The position numbers and the translations under genes were made by a program. From Pseudomonadota bacterium (lineage in GTDB: Bacteria > Myxococcota_A > Polyangia > Polyangiales > Polyangiaceae), in contig JAEYYX010000025.1 of assembly GCA_023428245.1 (NCBI GenBank), positions 1 to 64,000 on the forward strand: 64,000 bases of DNA, read 5' to 3'. This document shows, piece by piece, positions 8,166 through 16,735 of this stretch. The notes under the pieces are model-generated. The model saw nothing but the letters and a program-made list of their open reading frames with translations, did no database searches and was not told the origin of the DNA. The number at the start of each line of letters is the position of its first letter. The first letter of the stretch is position 1.

Positions 8166-8533
8166 TCTCCCCCTTCCCCCGGAGCCGGACGACTGCGCTG
8201 GCGAGGCTCGATGTATTCCTCTTCCGAGAGGACCAACCTCTCGACCCGGGTCCCCTGCTCGAGGGCGTCGACGATTTCAGGGACATCCTCGAGGCGCACC
8301 CGCCCATAAGCGTAGCCATCAGGCTCAACGAAGATCGCCGGCCCCGCCCAACACACGTCGAGACAGCTTGAGGTGCATGCGCGGGCACGCGTGGCTGCGA
8401 GGCCTCTGTCCTTGAGGCTCTTCTTGAGCTCGGTGTGAATGTCCAAGGCTCCACGAACAGCGCAAGAGCCATTCGGAGCGCCTTCTTCTCGCCGATTCAC
8501 GCACACAAAAAGGTATCTCTCACGCTTTGCCAT
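8162..8533 (-). CDS. thioredoxin-like [2Fe-2S] ferredoxin
   Basis: 123 residues. Cysteines at 11 and 24 (C-x12-C) and at 57 and 61 (CLDVC) match the ligand spacing of thioredoxin-like [2Fe-2S] ferredoxins such as Aquifex Fd and the NuoE fold. Cys53 is extra. FVCVNRR and GPAIFVEPDG are typical of the family. It should carry electrons in the cytoplasm. The reading frame overlaps bioA by 14 bp upstream and the response regulator by 4 bp downstream. Biotin synthase needs reduced flavodoxin or ferredoxin, so a place beside BioA is suggestive, but BioB is not in the window and a sensory role with the regulator is equally possible. Confidence 0.85.
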   Translation of the reverse strand: MAKRERYLFVCVNRREEGAPNGSCAVRGALDIHTELKKSLKDRGLAATRARACTSSCLDVCWAGPAIFVEPDGYAYGRVRLEDVPEIVDALEQGTRVERLVLSEEEYIEPRQRSRPAPGEGGE

Positions 8534-9839
8534 ATTCCCTCATGACTACACCGATGCTCTCTTCGACGATCGCTATCAGCGCGTCCAAGTGCGACAGTGG
8601 GATATTCAGCGGCGGGGCCAGGTAGACGACGTTCCCGAGCGGTCTCAGGTAAGCGCCCCGCTTTTTGGCTTCATCGAACACCCGCCAACCGAGCCGGTTC
8701 AAATAGTCGGCCCTATCTCCGAGTTCGACAGCTCCACACAACCCGAGAGTTCTCGGTCGCCGCGCCCCCGGAATCGCTCCGACGCGCTCAAAGAGTCCGC
8801 GCAAACGCTCAGCGCGTTCCGGGATCCCTTCGAGCACCGCTTCTTGTTCGTACACGGTGAGCACCTCGAGAGCTACCCTAGCGCCGAGTGGATTTCCGGC
8901 AAACGTATGTCCGTAGTAGAAGGCACGCGACGGATCGCCGAAAAAGCCCTCGAAGATTTCGGTCCGAGTCAGCGTGGCCGCGAATGGAAGCACGCCGCCG
9001 CTGAGTCCTTTCGCCGTACAGAGGATGTCCGGTTCAATTCCCGCCTGTTCGCTCGCCCAGAACGTCCCCGTCCGCCCGTAACCGGTGAACACCTCGTCCA
9101 CGACGAGGTGCACGCCGTGCGCCTGGGTCAGTCGTCGTGCCTCCGAAAGGTAAGAGGCTGCGTGCATGAGCATGCCTCCGGCTCCCTGAATCAGAGGTTC
9201 AACGACCATGGCCGCGACCTTGTCGCCGTGACGCTCAAGCACCTCGGTCAGTGCATCGAGGGAGCTCTCGAGGGTTTGCCCTTCGGCGCCCGGCGAAGGG
9301 ACGTGATAGACTGTGAGAGGCAGGCTGCCGTCAAAGGCCTGCCGGAAGGCATCGACGCCTCCGAGGGAGGTCACGCCCAGGGTCTCCCCGTGGAACGCAT
9401 GCTCGAGGGCCACGAACCGAGTTCGCTCGGGAGCGCCGTTCTGCTTGTGGAACTGGAGGCTCATCTTGAGCGCGGCTTCGACGGCTGTGGACCCATTGTC
9501 GCTGAAAAACACGTGAGGCATCTTGCCGGGGGCGCGTGCCGCTAGCTTTTCCGCGAGGAGCACCGCGGGCTCGTGGGTCATGCCGCCGAACGCAACGTGG
9601 CACATCTTTCGCGACTGGTCGTGAAGCGCTTCGATGAGGCGCGGATGGTTGTGACCGAGAAGCGCCGTCCACCAGCTCGAGTTCCCGTCGTAGTAGCTCC
9701 GCCCGTCGACGTCCCGAAGCACGGCGCCGTAAGCTTGTGCGATCACGAGCGGTTCTCCCCGCTCGATGTACTCCTGCATGGGAGTATAGGGATGCCAAAC
9801 GTGGCGCTTGTCGATCTCGATGAGCTCTTGTCGTTTCAC
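8520..9839 (-). CDS. bioA: adenosylmethionine-8-amino-7-oxononanoate aminotransferase (BioA)
   Basis: 439 residues, normal length. It is a fold-type I PLP enzyme that converts KAPA to DAPA in biotin synthesis, using S-adenosylmethionine as amino donor. The N-terminus HVWHPYTPMQEY and the phrase YDGNSSWWTALLGHNHP are BioA signatures; the PLP lysine is in LCTAKGLSGG and the Asp contacting the cofactor in VVDEVFTGYGRTG. It lies between a histidine kinase and a ferredoxin/response regulator. Its start overlaps the kinase stop by 4 bp (ATGA). No other bio genes are present in the window, so biotin synthesis must be completed elsewhere. Confidence 0.95.
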   Translation of the reverse strand: MKRQELIEIDKRHVWHPYTPMQEYIERGEPLVIAQAYGAVLRDVDGRSYYDGNSSWWTALLGHNHPRLIEALHDQSRKMCHVAFGGMTHEPAVLLAEKLAARAPGKMPHVFFSDNGSTAVEAALKMSLQFHKQNGAPERTRFVALEHAFHGETLGVTSLGGVDAFRQAFDGSLPLTVYHVPSPGAEGQTLESSLDALTEVLERHGDKVAAMVVEPLIQGAGGMLMHAASYLSEARRLTQAHGVHLVVDEVFTGYGRTGTFWASEQAGIEPDILCTAKGLSGGVLPFAATLTRTEIFEGFFGDPSRAFYYGHTFAGNPLGARVALEVLTVYEQEAVLEGIPERAERLRGLFERVGAIPGARRPRTLGLCGAVELGDRADYLNRLGWRVFDEAKKRGAYLRPLGNVVYLAPPLNIPLSHLDALIAIVEESIGVVMREYGKA

Positions 9840-11404
9840 TGGTTTTCTCTCGGTTCGAGGGCAGCAAGCGTCTCGCCACGGCTAGCGTCGACGCGCTGCC
9901 CTGCCCTCGGACGAGCGCGCCTTCGCAAGGACGACGGGACACCCCGCGTCGAAGAAACTGGCGCTTCCCCGAGAACCTCCATAGGGAAGCAGAGGGAAAC
10001 TACGGTGCCGCTCCCGACCTTGCTCTCGATGAGCAGCTCGCCGCCGTGCTCCCGGACGATGCGTTCGACGATCGGAAGTCCGAGCCCGGAGCCGCGCGGT
10101 CGCGTAGAGAAGAATGGATTTTTCGCTTTCTCAAGGACGGCGGGGGCCATGCCAGATCCCTTGTCCTCGACCTCGACGCGGAGTCCCTCTGGATCGGTCG
10201 GCGTCGGGCCCCGGCGAAGCCGAAGCGACAAAGGCCCGCCCCGTGGCATCGCTAGCAGCGCATTGTCAACGACGCTCTCAATCGCAAACTTCAAGAGACT
10301 CCCGTCCACCCAAACGGAGCGCGCTCGTTCCTCCGGATCGACTTCGATCGCAACTTCGTAGGTTGGTTCGATGTCCTGGGCGATCTGGCGAAACAGCTCT
10401 TCGATCAGGACCGGCCCCCGCGCGAGTACGAACGGTCGCGCAAAACGGAGCAGGTCTTCAACCAGGTGATTCAGACGGTGCGCCTCTTCGTCGATGATGG
10501 CCAGGAGCGACTCTGTGTCCTCTTTAGCCAAGGGGCGGCGCAGCCCGCTCGCAGCGTTCATGATGACGGCGAGCGGATTTCTCACCTCGTGGGCGATCGC
10601 CCCCGCGAGCTCCCCCACCGCCGCAAGCCGCTCCTTTTCGTCGAGCTCGGTCTGGACCTGTTCGAGCTCGGCGTACGAGACCTCGAGCTCCGCTGTTCGC
10701 TCCGCGAGGCTCGAGGTGGTCATTTCGAGGAGTCCTTCGGCGCCTCGCAACTCCGAAAGCAAGACGAGCGCCACGGCGAGCCCGTACACCCAAAGCGCCA
10801 CCTCGATCACGGGAAGACCATGACCCGTCGACAAAGTGAGCCCGTAGTCGACCGCAACTGCAGGCCCGACGCAGACGACCAAGAAGAGAAGCACCCGCGC
10901 CGTTCGCTTGCCCTGTCGAATCGCCCGGTAAAGTAGCACCGCGGCAAAGACCAAGTGCAAGACGACCAGGCCTGCCATTGTGACGCCGAGCTCGGGAGCC
11001 GTCACGATGAAAGACCGCTCTCCTCCATGCACGGCCCAGGACCAGGAGGAAGCCGCGACCCCTAAGTCGCATACGATGATTGCCGCGGCGAGGAGAAAGC
11101 TCGCGGAGACCACTCGTGGCATCGGGGGAAAGCGCAAGAACTCGACCATGAAGCGGCTATGGAAGGGCGGCGCCAGCGCCCCCGAGAGCACGATCAGGCG
11201 GCCGAGCGCGAGATCCGTCGCGCAATCTCTCGAGCGCCGCGCAATCCAAAAGCTCAAGGCGCTCACCGCAAAACAAGACATCATCGCGCCGAGGTACGCG
11301 TAGCCGCGCCCGGAGATCCGGCGCGCCGCCAGGAAGTAAAATCCCGCGAGTCCCGCGTACACGCTCATCCAGGCGAGCGCGGTAGGTCCCTCATCGATGC
11401 TCAT
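9836..11404 (-). CDS. seven-helix membrane sensor histidine kinase
   Basis: 522 residues from the ATG at 11404, which overlaps the upstream stop as ATGA; a longer start at 11467 would add 21 residues and lengthen the overlap, so I prefer the shorter form. About seven membrane helices fill the first 230 residues. A coiled coil (ELEVSYAELEQVQTELDEKE) leads to the HisKA box AGAIAHEVRNPLAVI with the phosphorylated His, then a HATPase domain with N box VVDNALLAM, G1 DKGSGM and G2 GSGLGLPI. A basic, proline-rich tail of about 50 residues follows. It probably phosphorylates the NtrC-type regulator encoded three genes downstream. The 7-TM region has no ligand assignment. Confidence 0.93.
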   Translation of the reverse strand: MSIDEGPTALAWMSVYAGLAGFYFLAARRISGRGYAYLGAMMSCFAVSALSFWIARRSRDCATDLALGRLIVLSGALAPPFHSRFMVEFLRFPPMPRVVSASFLLAAAIIVCDLGVAASSWSWAVHGGERSFIVTAPELGVTMAGLVVLHLVFAAVLLYRAIRQGKRTARVLLFLVVCVGPAVAVDYGLTLSTGHGLPVIEVALWVYGLAVALVLLSELRGAEGLLEMTTSSLAERTAELEVSYAELEQVQTELDEKERLAAVGELAGAIAHEVRNPLAVIMNAASGLRRPLAKEDTESLLAIIDEEAHRLNHLVEDLLRFARPFVLARGPVLIEELFRQIAQDIEPTYEVAIEVDPEERARSVWVDGSLLKFAIESVVDNALLAMPRGGPLSLRLRRGPTPTDPEGLRVEVEDKGSGMAPAVLEKAKNPFFSTRPRGSGLGLPIVERIVREHGGELLIESKVGSGTVVSLCFPMEVLGEAPVSSTRGVPSSLRRRARPRAGQRVDASRGETLAALEPRENQ

Positions 11405-12201
11405 GGTCCGGGCCCGGGATTGATCGTAATCGTGCGAGAACCGGCGACAGTCGAGCCCGGACCGCAAAAGAGCTCAACGGTTGTGTCTCCGACTGGCAAG
11501 GTCACCGCGAGCCGCTCATGTAACGTTGCTTCTAGCGTCGCTCTTTGGTTCCCATGATGGATCCGGAAAGAGATCCCGTGCGTCTCGCCCTCGCTCAGCG
11601 CACCGAGCGCAAGAAGCTGGATCCCGGCCGTGCCGAAATAGGTGCCGCCCGGCTCCCAAAGAAGGCAATCCGGCTTCTTGAAGGGCACTTCGCTGGCGCG
11701 CCCCTCATGGGTCCAGGAAAACGCTCGACCCGAGCAGAGACGCGCGCTCCCGCTCTCTTCGCAGACAACGATCTGGTGCTCCCCGGGTGCGAGTTCGAGA
11801 TCTTCCGGAATGAGCCGGAATAACTCGATCGTCCGTGCCTCTTTGCTGAGCGGGCGGGGACGATGGTCATCCAACATCACGCCCCCTTCCCGCCCGGGTT
11901 GCCTTTGGATCACACGCTTCGGACCCTCGATGAGGAGAGAGAAGGTCGGCTCCACGAACTCGACAGGCACAGCTCCCCGTCGCTCCACCGCGAACGTCCA
12001 GTCAGCGGCGGGTTCGGTTTCGCTCGGAGGAGGCGACACCAAGTCCTCCCGCTTCTCGACAGCGGCGGGCGGCAGAGGGGTCTCTGGGGCACGCTCTGAG
12101 GCGCCGCAACCGAAAGTCGCCACGGCGAGCCCGCACCCGAACATGGTCCAAGCAAAGTGACAGCGGAGCGCGTGTGCGCCCCGGAACCTGAGCGCCGCCA
12201 T
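11401..12201 (-). CDS. lipoprotein of unknown function
   Basis: 266 residues. A signal peptide ends at VATFGC, a good lipobox, and is followed by a Pro/Glu-rich linker to about residue 70. The rest is predicted beta-rich, with phrases such as IELFRLIPEDLELAPGEHQIVVCEE and TLPVGDTTVELFCGPGS, suggesting one or two immunoglobulin-like or similar sandwich domains. It leads the five-gene overlapping run containing the histidine kinase, so it might act as a periplasmic or outer-membrane sensor for that kinase. This is inference from position only. Confidence 0.6.
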   Translation of the reverse strand: MAALRFRGAHALRCHFAWTMFGCGLAVATFGCGASERAPETPLPPAAVEKREDLVSPPPSETEPAADWTFAVERRGAVPVEFVEPTFSLLIEGPKRVIQRQPGREGGVMLDDHRPRPLSKEARTIELFRLIPEDLELAPGEHQIVVCEESGSARLCSGRAFSWTHEGRASEVPFKKPDCLLWEPGGTYFGTAGIQLLALGALSEGETHGISFRIHHGNQRATLEATLHERLAVTLPVGDTTVELFCGPGSTVAGSRTITINPGPGP

Positions 12202-12295
12202 AGGGGTCCATGGACCCTACAACGCCCGCCGAGCCTCGGCCACCGGGCTGTCACCATGGAGTCTCAGGGGGCTTTCTGCTAGCCCAGTCGGGCAG

Positions 12296-14500
12296 ATGAG
12301 CTACGTCGTACTGGCGCGCAAATGGCGGCCCATGAGCTTTCGCGATCTGGTCGGCCAAGACCACGTCGCGCAGACGCTCGGCAACGCTATCGCGCAGAAT
12401 CGGGTCGCACACGCATTCCTCTTCACCGGGGTGCGCGGGGTCGGCAAGACGACCAGTGCCCGCATCCTCGCCAAAGCGCTCAACTGTATGGGTGCGGACG
12501 GAAACGCCACGAGCCCGACCGTCGATCCCTGCCTCACGTGTCCCGCTTGCATCGAAATCGCTAAAGGGACCGATCTCGACGTCCAGGAAATCGACGGCGC
12601 TTCTTACAACGGCGTCGACGAGGTGCGCCGGCTTCAGGACTCACTTCCCTATCGGCCGACCCGCGACCGCTTCAAGATCGTGATCGTCGACGAGGTGCAC
12701 ATGCTCTCGCAGGCGGCCTGGAACGCGTTCCTGAAGACTCTCGAGGAACCACCTGCCCACGTGAAGTTCATCTTCGCGACGACCGAAGTTCACAAAGTCC
12801 CCATCACCATCCTGAGCCGGGTCCAGCGCTTCGACTTCAAGATGATCGGCGCGAAAATCATCGCCGACCGCTTGCGCTACGTCCTCGGCCAGGAGTCCAT
12901 CCACGCGGACGAAGAAGCAATTTCGATTCTCGCGCGCCAGGCCGCTGGCAGCATGCGCGACGCCATGAGCCTGCTCGACCAGGTGATCGCGTTCGGCGGC
13001 GCGGAGCTCCATGGAAAAGACGTCGCTCGAGTGCTCGGGGTCGCGAGCAGCGTTGCCCTCGAGCAGATCGCTACGGCCATTCTGGACAAACAGCCCGCGC
13101 AGGCTCTCGAGCACATAGGAGACCTCGCCGAGCAAGGCTACGACCTCGTCCATGTCGCCCGCGATCTTCTCTCGCTCTTCCGCGATCTCGTGGTGCTCCG
13201 GGTCGCGGGCTCAAACGGAACCTTGGTCGACCGTCCTACAGACGCGCTTGAACGTCTTGCAGGGCTCGCCGCCTCTCGCTCCGAGACCGATCTCGTCCGC
13301 CTCCACCAAGCCTTCTCAAAAGACTTCGACGACGTGGTCCGCTCCAGCGACCCTCGGGCCGGCCTGGAGATGCAGTGTGTGCGTCTCGCGCTCCGGCCCG
13401 ACCTGCTCTCCGTCGATGAGCTTTTGCATCGGCTCGGACACCTCGAGCGCCGGCTCACAGGTGCAGCGCCTGCGCCTCGCACAGGCGAGCCGAGGCGCAA
13501 CGCCCCCCCCGTGCGCGCGGCCGGACGTGAGAGCGGAAGCCGCAGTGAATCCTCCGCGGCCACAGCGACTCCCGCGCGGAAGGAGCTCGACCCCACAGAA
13601 GACGTCGAGCCTGACCCGGCCCCGAAAGCCGCCGCGACCGCTCCCTCCCCCGAGCGCTCCGAAACGCCGAAGGTCCCCGAGCGCCGCCCCGAACCCACTT
13701 CCCCGAGTTCCGCAGCGTGCGGGCCCGAAGGGCCCGAAGCTTCCGCGCCAGCAAGTCTCGAGCCGAGCGCCTCGCCTGCCCCGAAGGCGCCTCCTGACGC
13801 TCCTTCCTCGCTCCCGGCCCAAGAACGGGCCGGAGGCCCCGCTGCCGAGGCCCCGGCACAGGAGCAAGGCCTGCCCCTCGCCGAGCCCCTCGCCCCACAA
13901 CACGAGCCGGCTGCGCTCTCCCGAGCGCCCACCACTGCCCCGGCATCCCCCCCAGGGCCCGCTGCTGCCCCAGCGCCCCGTCCTGTGCCTGCCATTGCTC
14001 CGTCCGCGCCGGAGGCCGCAGAGCCTCCGCCGTCCGCTGGGGACGAGCCGTCTCTGCCCGCGAACGAAGAGCCCTGGAGTGACCTTGCGGGAGGGGAAGC
14101 GAGCGACGAGTTCCTCATCTCCGACGCGCTCCGTGCCCGTGACGCTCACGCGGCCGCTCTCTTCGATCAGCTGATCCCGCTGCCTAGTGGAGGATCCTCG
14201 GACCCTCGCAAGTTCGTCTTCGACCGTGAGTTTCTCTTCGCCGAGCAGGTCAGCGAAACGAGCTTCCTCGAGCTCGTGCGGCAAGCAGCCCGAAGTGCGC
14301 TCGGGCGTGACGTCGATATCCAGATCGTCTCCCAGAAGATCGACCCCTCCTGGCTCTCGACTCGCGACCAAAAGGAGAAGGCGCGGCGCGAGCGCTACGA
14401 ACAGGCCATGCGCGCCGTCAGAAGCAACCCGAAGGTCGAAGCCGCCCGGCGCATCCTCGACGGCGAGCTCACCTTCGTCCGCCCCCTCGCCCGAGATTGA
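12296..14500 (+). CDS. dnaX: DNA polymerase III subunits gamma and tau
   Basis: 734 residues. The clamp-loader AAA+ ATPase begins MSYVVLARKWRPMSF; Walker A GVRGVGKTTS covers residues 45-54, a four-Cys zinc module follows (CMG, CLTC, C), and Walker B is IVIVDEVHML. SRVQRFDFK holds the SRC-type arginine-finger region. After the third domain comes a Pro/Ala/Glu-rich linker of about 180 residues, then a C-terminal tau-like domain (FDQLIPLPSG ... VSQKIDPSW). The protein loads the sliding clamp and organises the replisome. recR follows with a 4-bp TTGA overlap. The usual ybaB gene between dnaX and recR is absent. I saw no clear slippery sequence for a gamma product. Confidence 0.95.
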   Translation: MSYVVLARKWRPMSFRDLVGQDHVAQTLGNAIAQNRVAHAFLFTGVRGVGKTTSARILAKALNCMGADGNATSPTVDPCLTCPACIEIAKGTDLDVQEIDGASYNGVDEVRRLQDSLPYRPTRDRFKIVIVDEVHMLSQAAWNAFLKTLEEPPAHVKFIFATTEVHKVPITILSRVQRFDFKMIGAKIIADRLRYVLGQESIHADEEAISILARQAAGSMRDAMSLLDQVIAFGGAELHGKDVARVLGVASSVALEQIATAILDKQPAQALEHIGDLAEQGYDLVHVARDLLSLFRDLVVLRVAGSNGTLVDRPTDALERLAGLAASRSETDLVRLHQAFSKDFDDVVRSSDPRAGLEMQCVRLALRPDLLSVDELLHRLGHLERRLTGAAPAPRTGEPRRNAPPVRAAGRESGSRSESSAATATPARKELDPTEDVEPDPAPKAAATAPSPERSETPKVPERRPEPTSPSSAACGPEGPEASAPASLEPSASPAPKAPPDAPSSLPAQERAGGPAAEAPAQEQGLPLAEPLAPQHEPAALSRAPTTAPASPPGPAAAPAPRPVPAIAPSAPEAAEPPPSAGDEPSLPANEEPWSDLAGGEASDEFLISDALRARDAHAAALFDQLIPLPSGGSSDPRKFVFDREFLFAEQVSETSFLELVRQAARSALGRDVDIQIVSQKIDPSWLSTRDQKEKARRERYEQAMRAVRSNPKVEAARRILDGELTFVRPLARD

Positions 14501-15111
14501 ACCCCATGTGGCCCGAGTCCTTTCGTCGCGTCGTCGAGCAGCTCTCTCGCCTCCCCGGCGTCGGCGATAAGACCGCGCAGCGCTTCGCTCTCGAGCTCGT
14601 GCTTGAGCCCTCTTTAGCGCTCGAGCTGGGCGCGGCGATCTCCTCGATGCCAAATGGAGTAGGCCGCTGTCACAAATGCGGTCATCTCGCCGAGCGGGTC
14701 GACGGGCATCCGCCGGAGTGTTCGATCTGCCAAGATCAGCGCCGCAACAACAAGCTGCTCTGCGTCGTTGGACGCATTCAAGATCTGCTCGCCATCGAGC
14801 GCAGCGGCGCCATGCGCGGGCGCTATTTTGTTCTCGGTCGGCTTCTCTCGCCCCTGGACGGAGTGCGCGCTGAACACTTGCCCATCGCGGAGCTCATCAC
14901 TCGGATCGAAGCCCTCGGCGCCGAAGAGGTCCTCCTAGCGACGCCGCCGAGCGTCGACGGAGAGGCGACGGCGCTCTTTTTGGCTCGCGAACTCGCGCAG
15001 CGCAACTTGCGGGTGAGCCGCATCGCAAGCGGGGTGCCCCACGGCGGAGACCTCGAGTTCTCCGATCAGATCACCCTCGGTCGAGCGATCGAGGGTCGGA
15101 GGACCTTCTAA
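14497..15111 (+). CDS. recR: recombination protein RecR
   Basis: 204 residues from TTG at 14497, which overlaps the dnaX stop; an ATG at 14506 is the other candidate. Order: N-terminal helix-hairpin-helix (SRLPGVGDKTAQRFALEL), four-Cys zinc finger (CHKCGHLAERVDGHPPECSIC), Toprim domain and C-terminal SRIASGVPHGGDLEFSDQITL. RecR works with RecO/RecF to load RecA at gaps. The Toprim strand reads LCVVGRIQD, with Gly92 where most RecR proteins have Glu. The RecR signature is otherwise intact, so the assignment is secure. Confidence 0.95.
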   Translation: MNPMWPESFRRVVEQLSRLPGVGDKTAQRFALELVLEPSLALELGAAISSMPNGVGRCHKCGHLAERVDGHPPECSICQDQRRNNKLLCVVGRIQDLLAIERSGAMRGRYFVLGRLLSPLDGVRAEHLPIAELITRIEALGAEEVLLATPPSVDGEATALFLARELAQRNLRVSRIASGVPHGGDLEFSDQITLGRAIEGRRTF

Positions 15112-15116
15112 CTCGA

Positions 15117-15878
15117 GTGGCCTTCCCGACTTTCTGGGAGTGGCTCCTCATCCCCGCGGGATTTGTCGCAGGGGTCATCAACGTCCTAGCGGGCGGAGGC
15201 TCGCTCTTGATCCTTCCGCTGCTCATGGCGACAGGACTGCCGCTCGGGCTCGCGAACGGTACGAATCGAATCGCCGTTGTCCTTCAGGCCTTCGTCGCCC
15301 AGGCGAGCTACCTCCGCCGCGCTCCGCTCGATCGAAGGCTTTTTGGCGCAATGTTTCCGCCACTCGCGATCGGAGCACTGCTCGGCGCTTACCTCGCTAC
15401 CAAGCTCGATCCAATGAGCCTCGAGCGCGTGTTCGGGCTTCTTTTCCTCGTCATGGGCGCACTATTGCTCCGACGGACCGGAGAGAAGCCACCCGAGAGG
15501 CTGTCGCCCCAATTCATCCGCGTCTTCAAGCTCCCAGCGCTTCTGCTCGTCGGAACCTACGGCGGATTTCTTCAGGCAGGGGTAGGCCTCTGGATCGTCG
15601 TGGTGGCGCTCAGCTTCTTCGAAACTGATCCTGAAAAAGCCAACGGCGTGAAGTTACCACTAGTGCTTGCGTTTACGATTCCCTCTCTGTTTGTGTTCGC
15701 TCAGTCAGGACAGCTTGATGTGCGACGGGGCCTCCTGCTCGCGGTCGGTACAGTTCTCGGAGCCCTAGTCGGGGTGCGTCTTGCGCTCCGGGGCGGACGG
15801 CGCCTCATCATGCGAGCGACCATCGCGCTGATGTGGGTCACGGGTCTCGTGCTTGTGTTCCGCTCGAGCTTTCCTTGA
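15117..15878 (+). CDS. TSUP-family (TauE/SafE) membrane transporter
   Basis: 253 residues from GTG at 15117, five bases after the recR stop. Around eight membrane helices are visible. The N-terminal VINVLAGGGSLLILPLL and the second half GTYGGFLQAGVGLWI show the two-repeat pattern of the TauE/SafE family. Members export or import sulfite, sulfoacetate or other organosulfur anions; the substrate here cannot be told. It probably shares the dnaX-recR transcript. Its 3' end overlaps the convergent aminotransferase gene by 41 bp. Confidence 0.88.
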   Translation: MAFPTFWEWLLIPAGFVAGVINVLAGGGSLLILPLLMATGLPLGLANGTNRIAVVLQAFVAQASYLRRAPLDRRLFGAMFPPLAIGALLGAYLATKLDPMSLERVFGLLFLVMGALLLRRTGEKPPERLSPQFIRVFKLPALLLVGTYGGFLQAGVGLWIVVVALSFFETDPEKANGVKLPLVLAFTIPSLFVFAQSGQLDVRRGLLLAVGTVLGALVGVRLALRGGRRLIMRATIALMWVTGLVLVFRSSFP

Positions 15879-16728
15879 GGGCGCGCTCTTCCAAGAGAGC
15901 CCGCAAACTTCGGGTCCACTTCCCCGGCACCCCCGAGCCGACGGTCCATCCGTCGACAGTCACAACAGGCACGATGCCCCGGAGGCTCGAGGTGATGAAG
16001 ACCTCGTCCGCCCCTTTGAGCTCATCGACGCTCGGAGCTTCAAAACGAACATCGAGGCCTGCTCGCTCCGCCAGTTCGAGAACGACCGAACGCGTGATGC
16101 CCGCGAGAATCCCTTCCTCCGAAGGCGTCAGGAGGGTGTCCCCGCGGACGTAGAAGACGTTCGAGGTCGCCCCCTCGCTCACTACCCCCCAAGAATCGAC
16201 GAAGATTGCTTCATCGGCCCCGGCCTGACGCGCCTCTCGGAGTGCTCGGATCCCGAGGACGTAGTTGCCCATTTTGGCACCCGAAAGCTCCTTCAGACCG
16301 AACCGCGGCTCAACGACAAATGAGACAACCTTCGCGCCCCGCTCGTAGACCTCTTCGTGGGGGAGGGAGAGCGCCGTGATCAGAGTGATGCGCCTCGGGC
16401 GGAGCTCGGGGTCCCAAAGGAGCCCAAGCGGCCCGTCGCCTCGGGTGATCATGATGCGTACGTAGGCTTCCTCGAAGCCGGCGCTCTCGACTTGTGCCCG
16501 AGTCTCAGCCCCGAGGTTCTCAAGCTCCCGGGCCCAGGGGATCGCTACAAGTTCCGCCGACTTCTTGAGGCGTCGGATGTGCGCCTCAAGCTCAAAGACT
16601 TGCCCGCCGTAGGTGCGGAGCGTCTCGAAGACGGAGTCTCCGTAGAGAAGACCCCGATCGAAGACGCTCACCACCGGCGGATCAACAGCGCGAAGACCGT
16701 CGATCCAGACTTCGACGCGCTGGCTCAT
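15838..16728 (-). CDS. class IV PLP aminotransferase (branched-chain aminotransferase / aminodeoxychorismate lyase family)
   Basis: 296 residues from ATG at 16728, which directly follows a GATGGGG sequence; a start at 16827 would run back into the TPR gene and is unlikely. The fold-type IV marks are VFDRGLLYGDSVFETLR near the N-terminus, the PLP lysine in SGAKMGNYVLG, DEAIFVDSWGVVSEGATSNVF and ADEVFITSSLRGIVPV. The family includes IlvE, D-amino-acid transaminase and PabC; the residues seen do not separate them. It starts 8 bp after the giant TPR gene, so it is probably co-transcribed. The 3' end overlaps the TSUP gene on the other strand. Confidence 0.88.
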   Translation of the reverse strand: MSQRVEVWIDGLRAVDPPVVSVFDRGLLYGDSVFETLRTYGGQVFELEAHIRRLKKSAELVAIPWARELENLGAETRAQVESAGFEEAYVRIMITRGDGPLGLLWDPELRPRRITLITALSLPHEEVYERGAKVVSFVVEPRFGLKELSGAKMGNYVLGIRALREARQAGADEAIFVDSWGVVSEGATSNVFYVRGDTLLTPSEEGILAGITRSVVLELAERAGLDVRFEAPSVDELKGADEVFITSSLRGIVPVVTVDGWTVGSGVPGKWTRSLRALLEERALKESSSGTQARDP

Positions 16729-16735
16729 AACCCCA

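Noticed and set aside
13316..14653. 445-codon minus-strand frame in dnaX
   Set aside because: Gly/Arg/Ser-rich shadow of the Pro/Ala linker.
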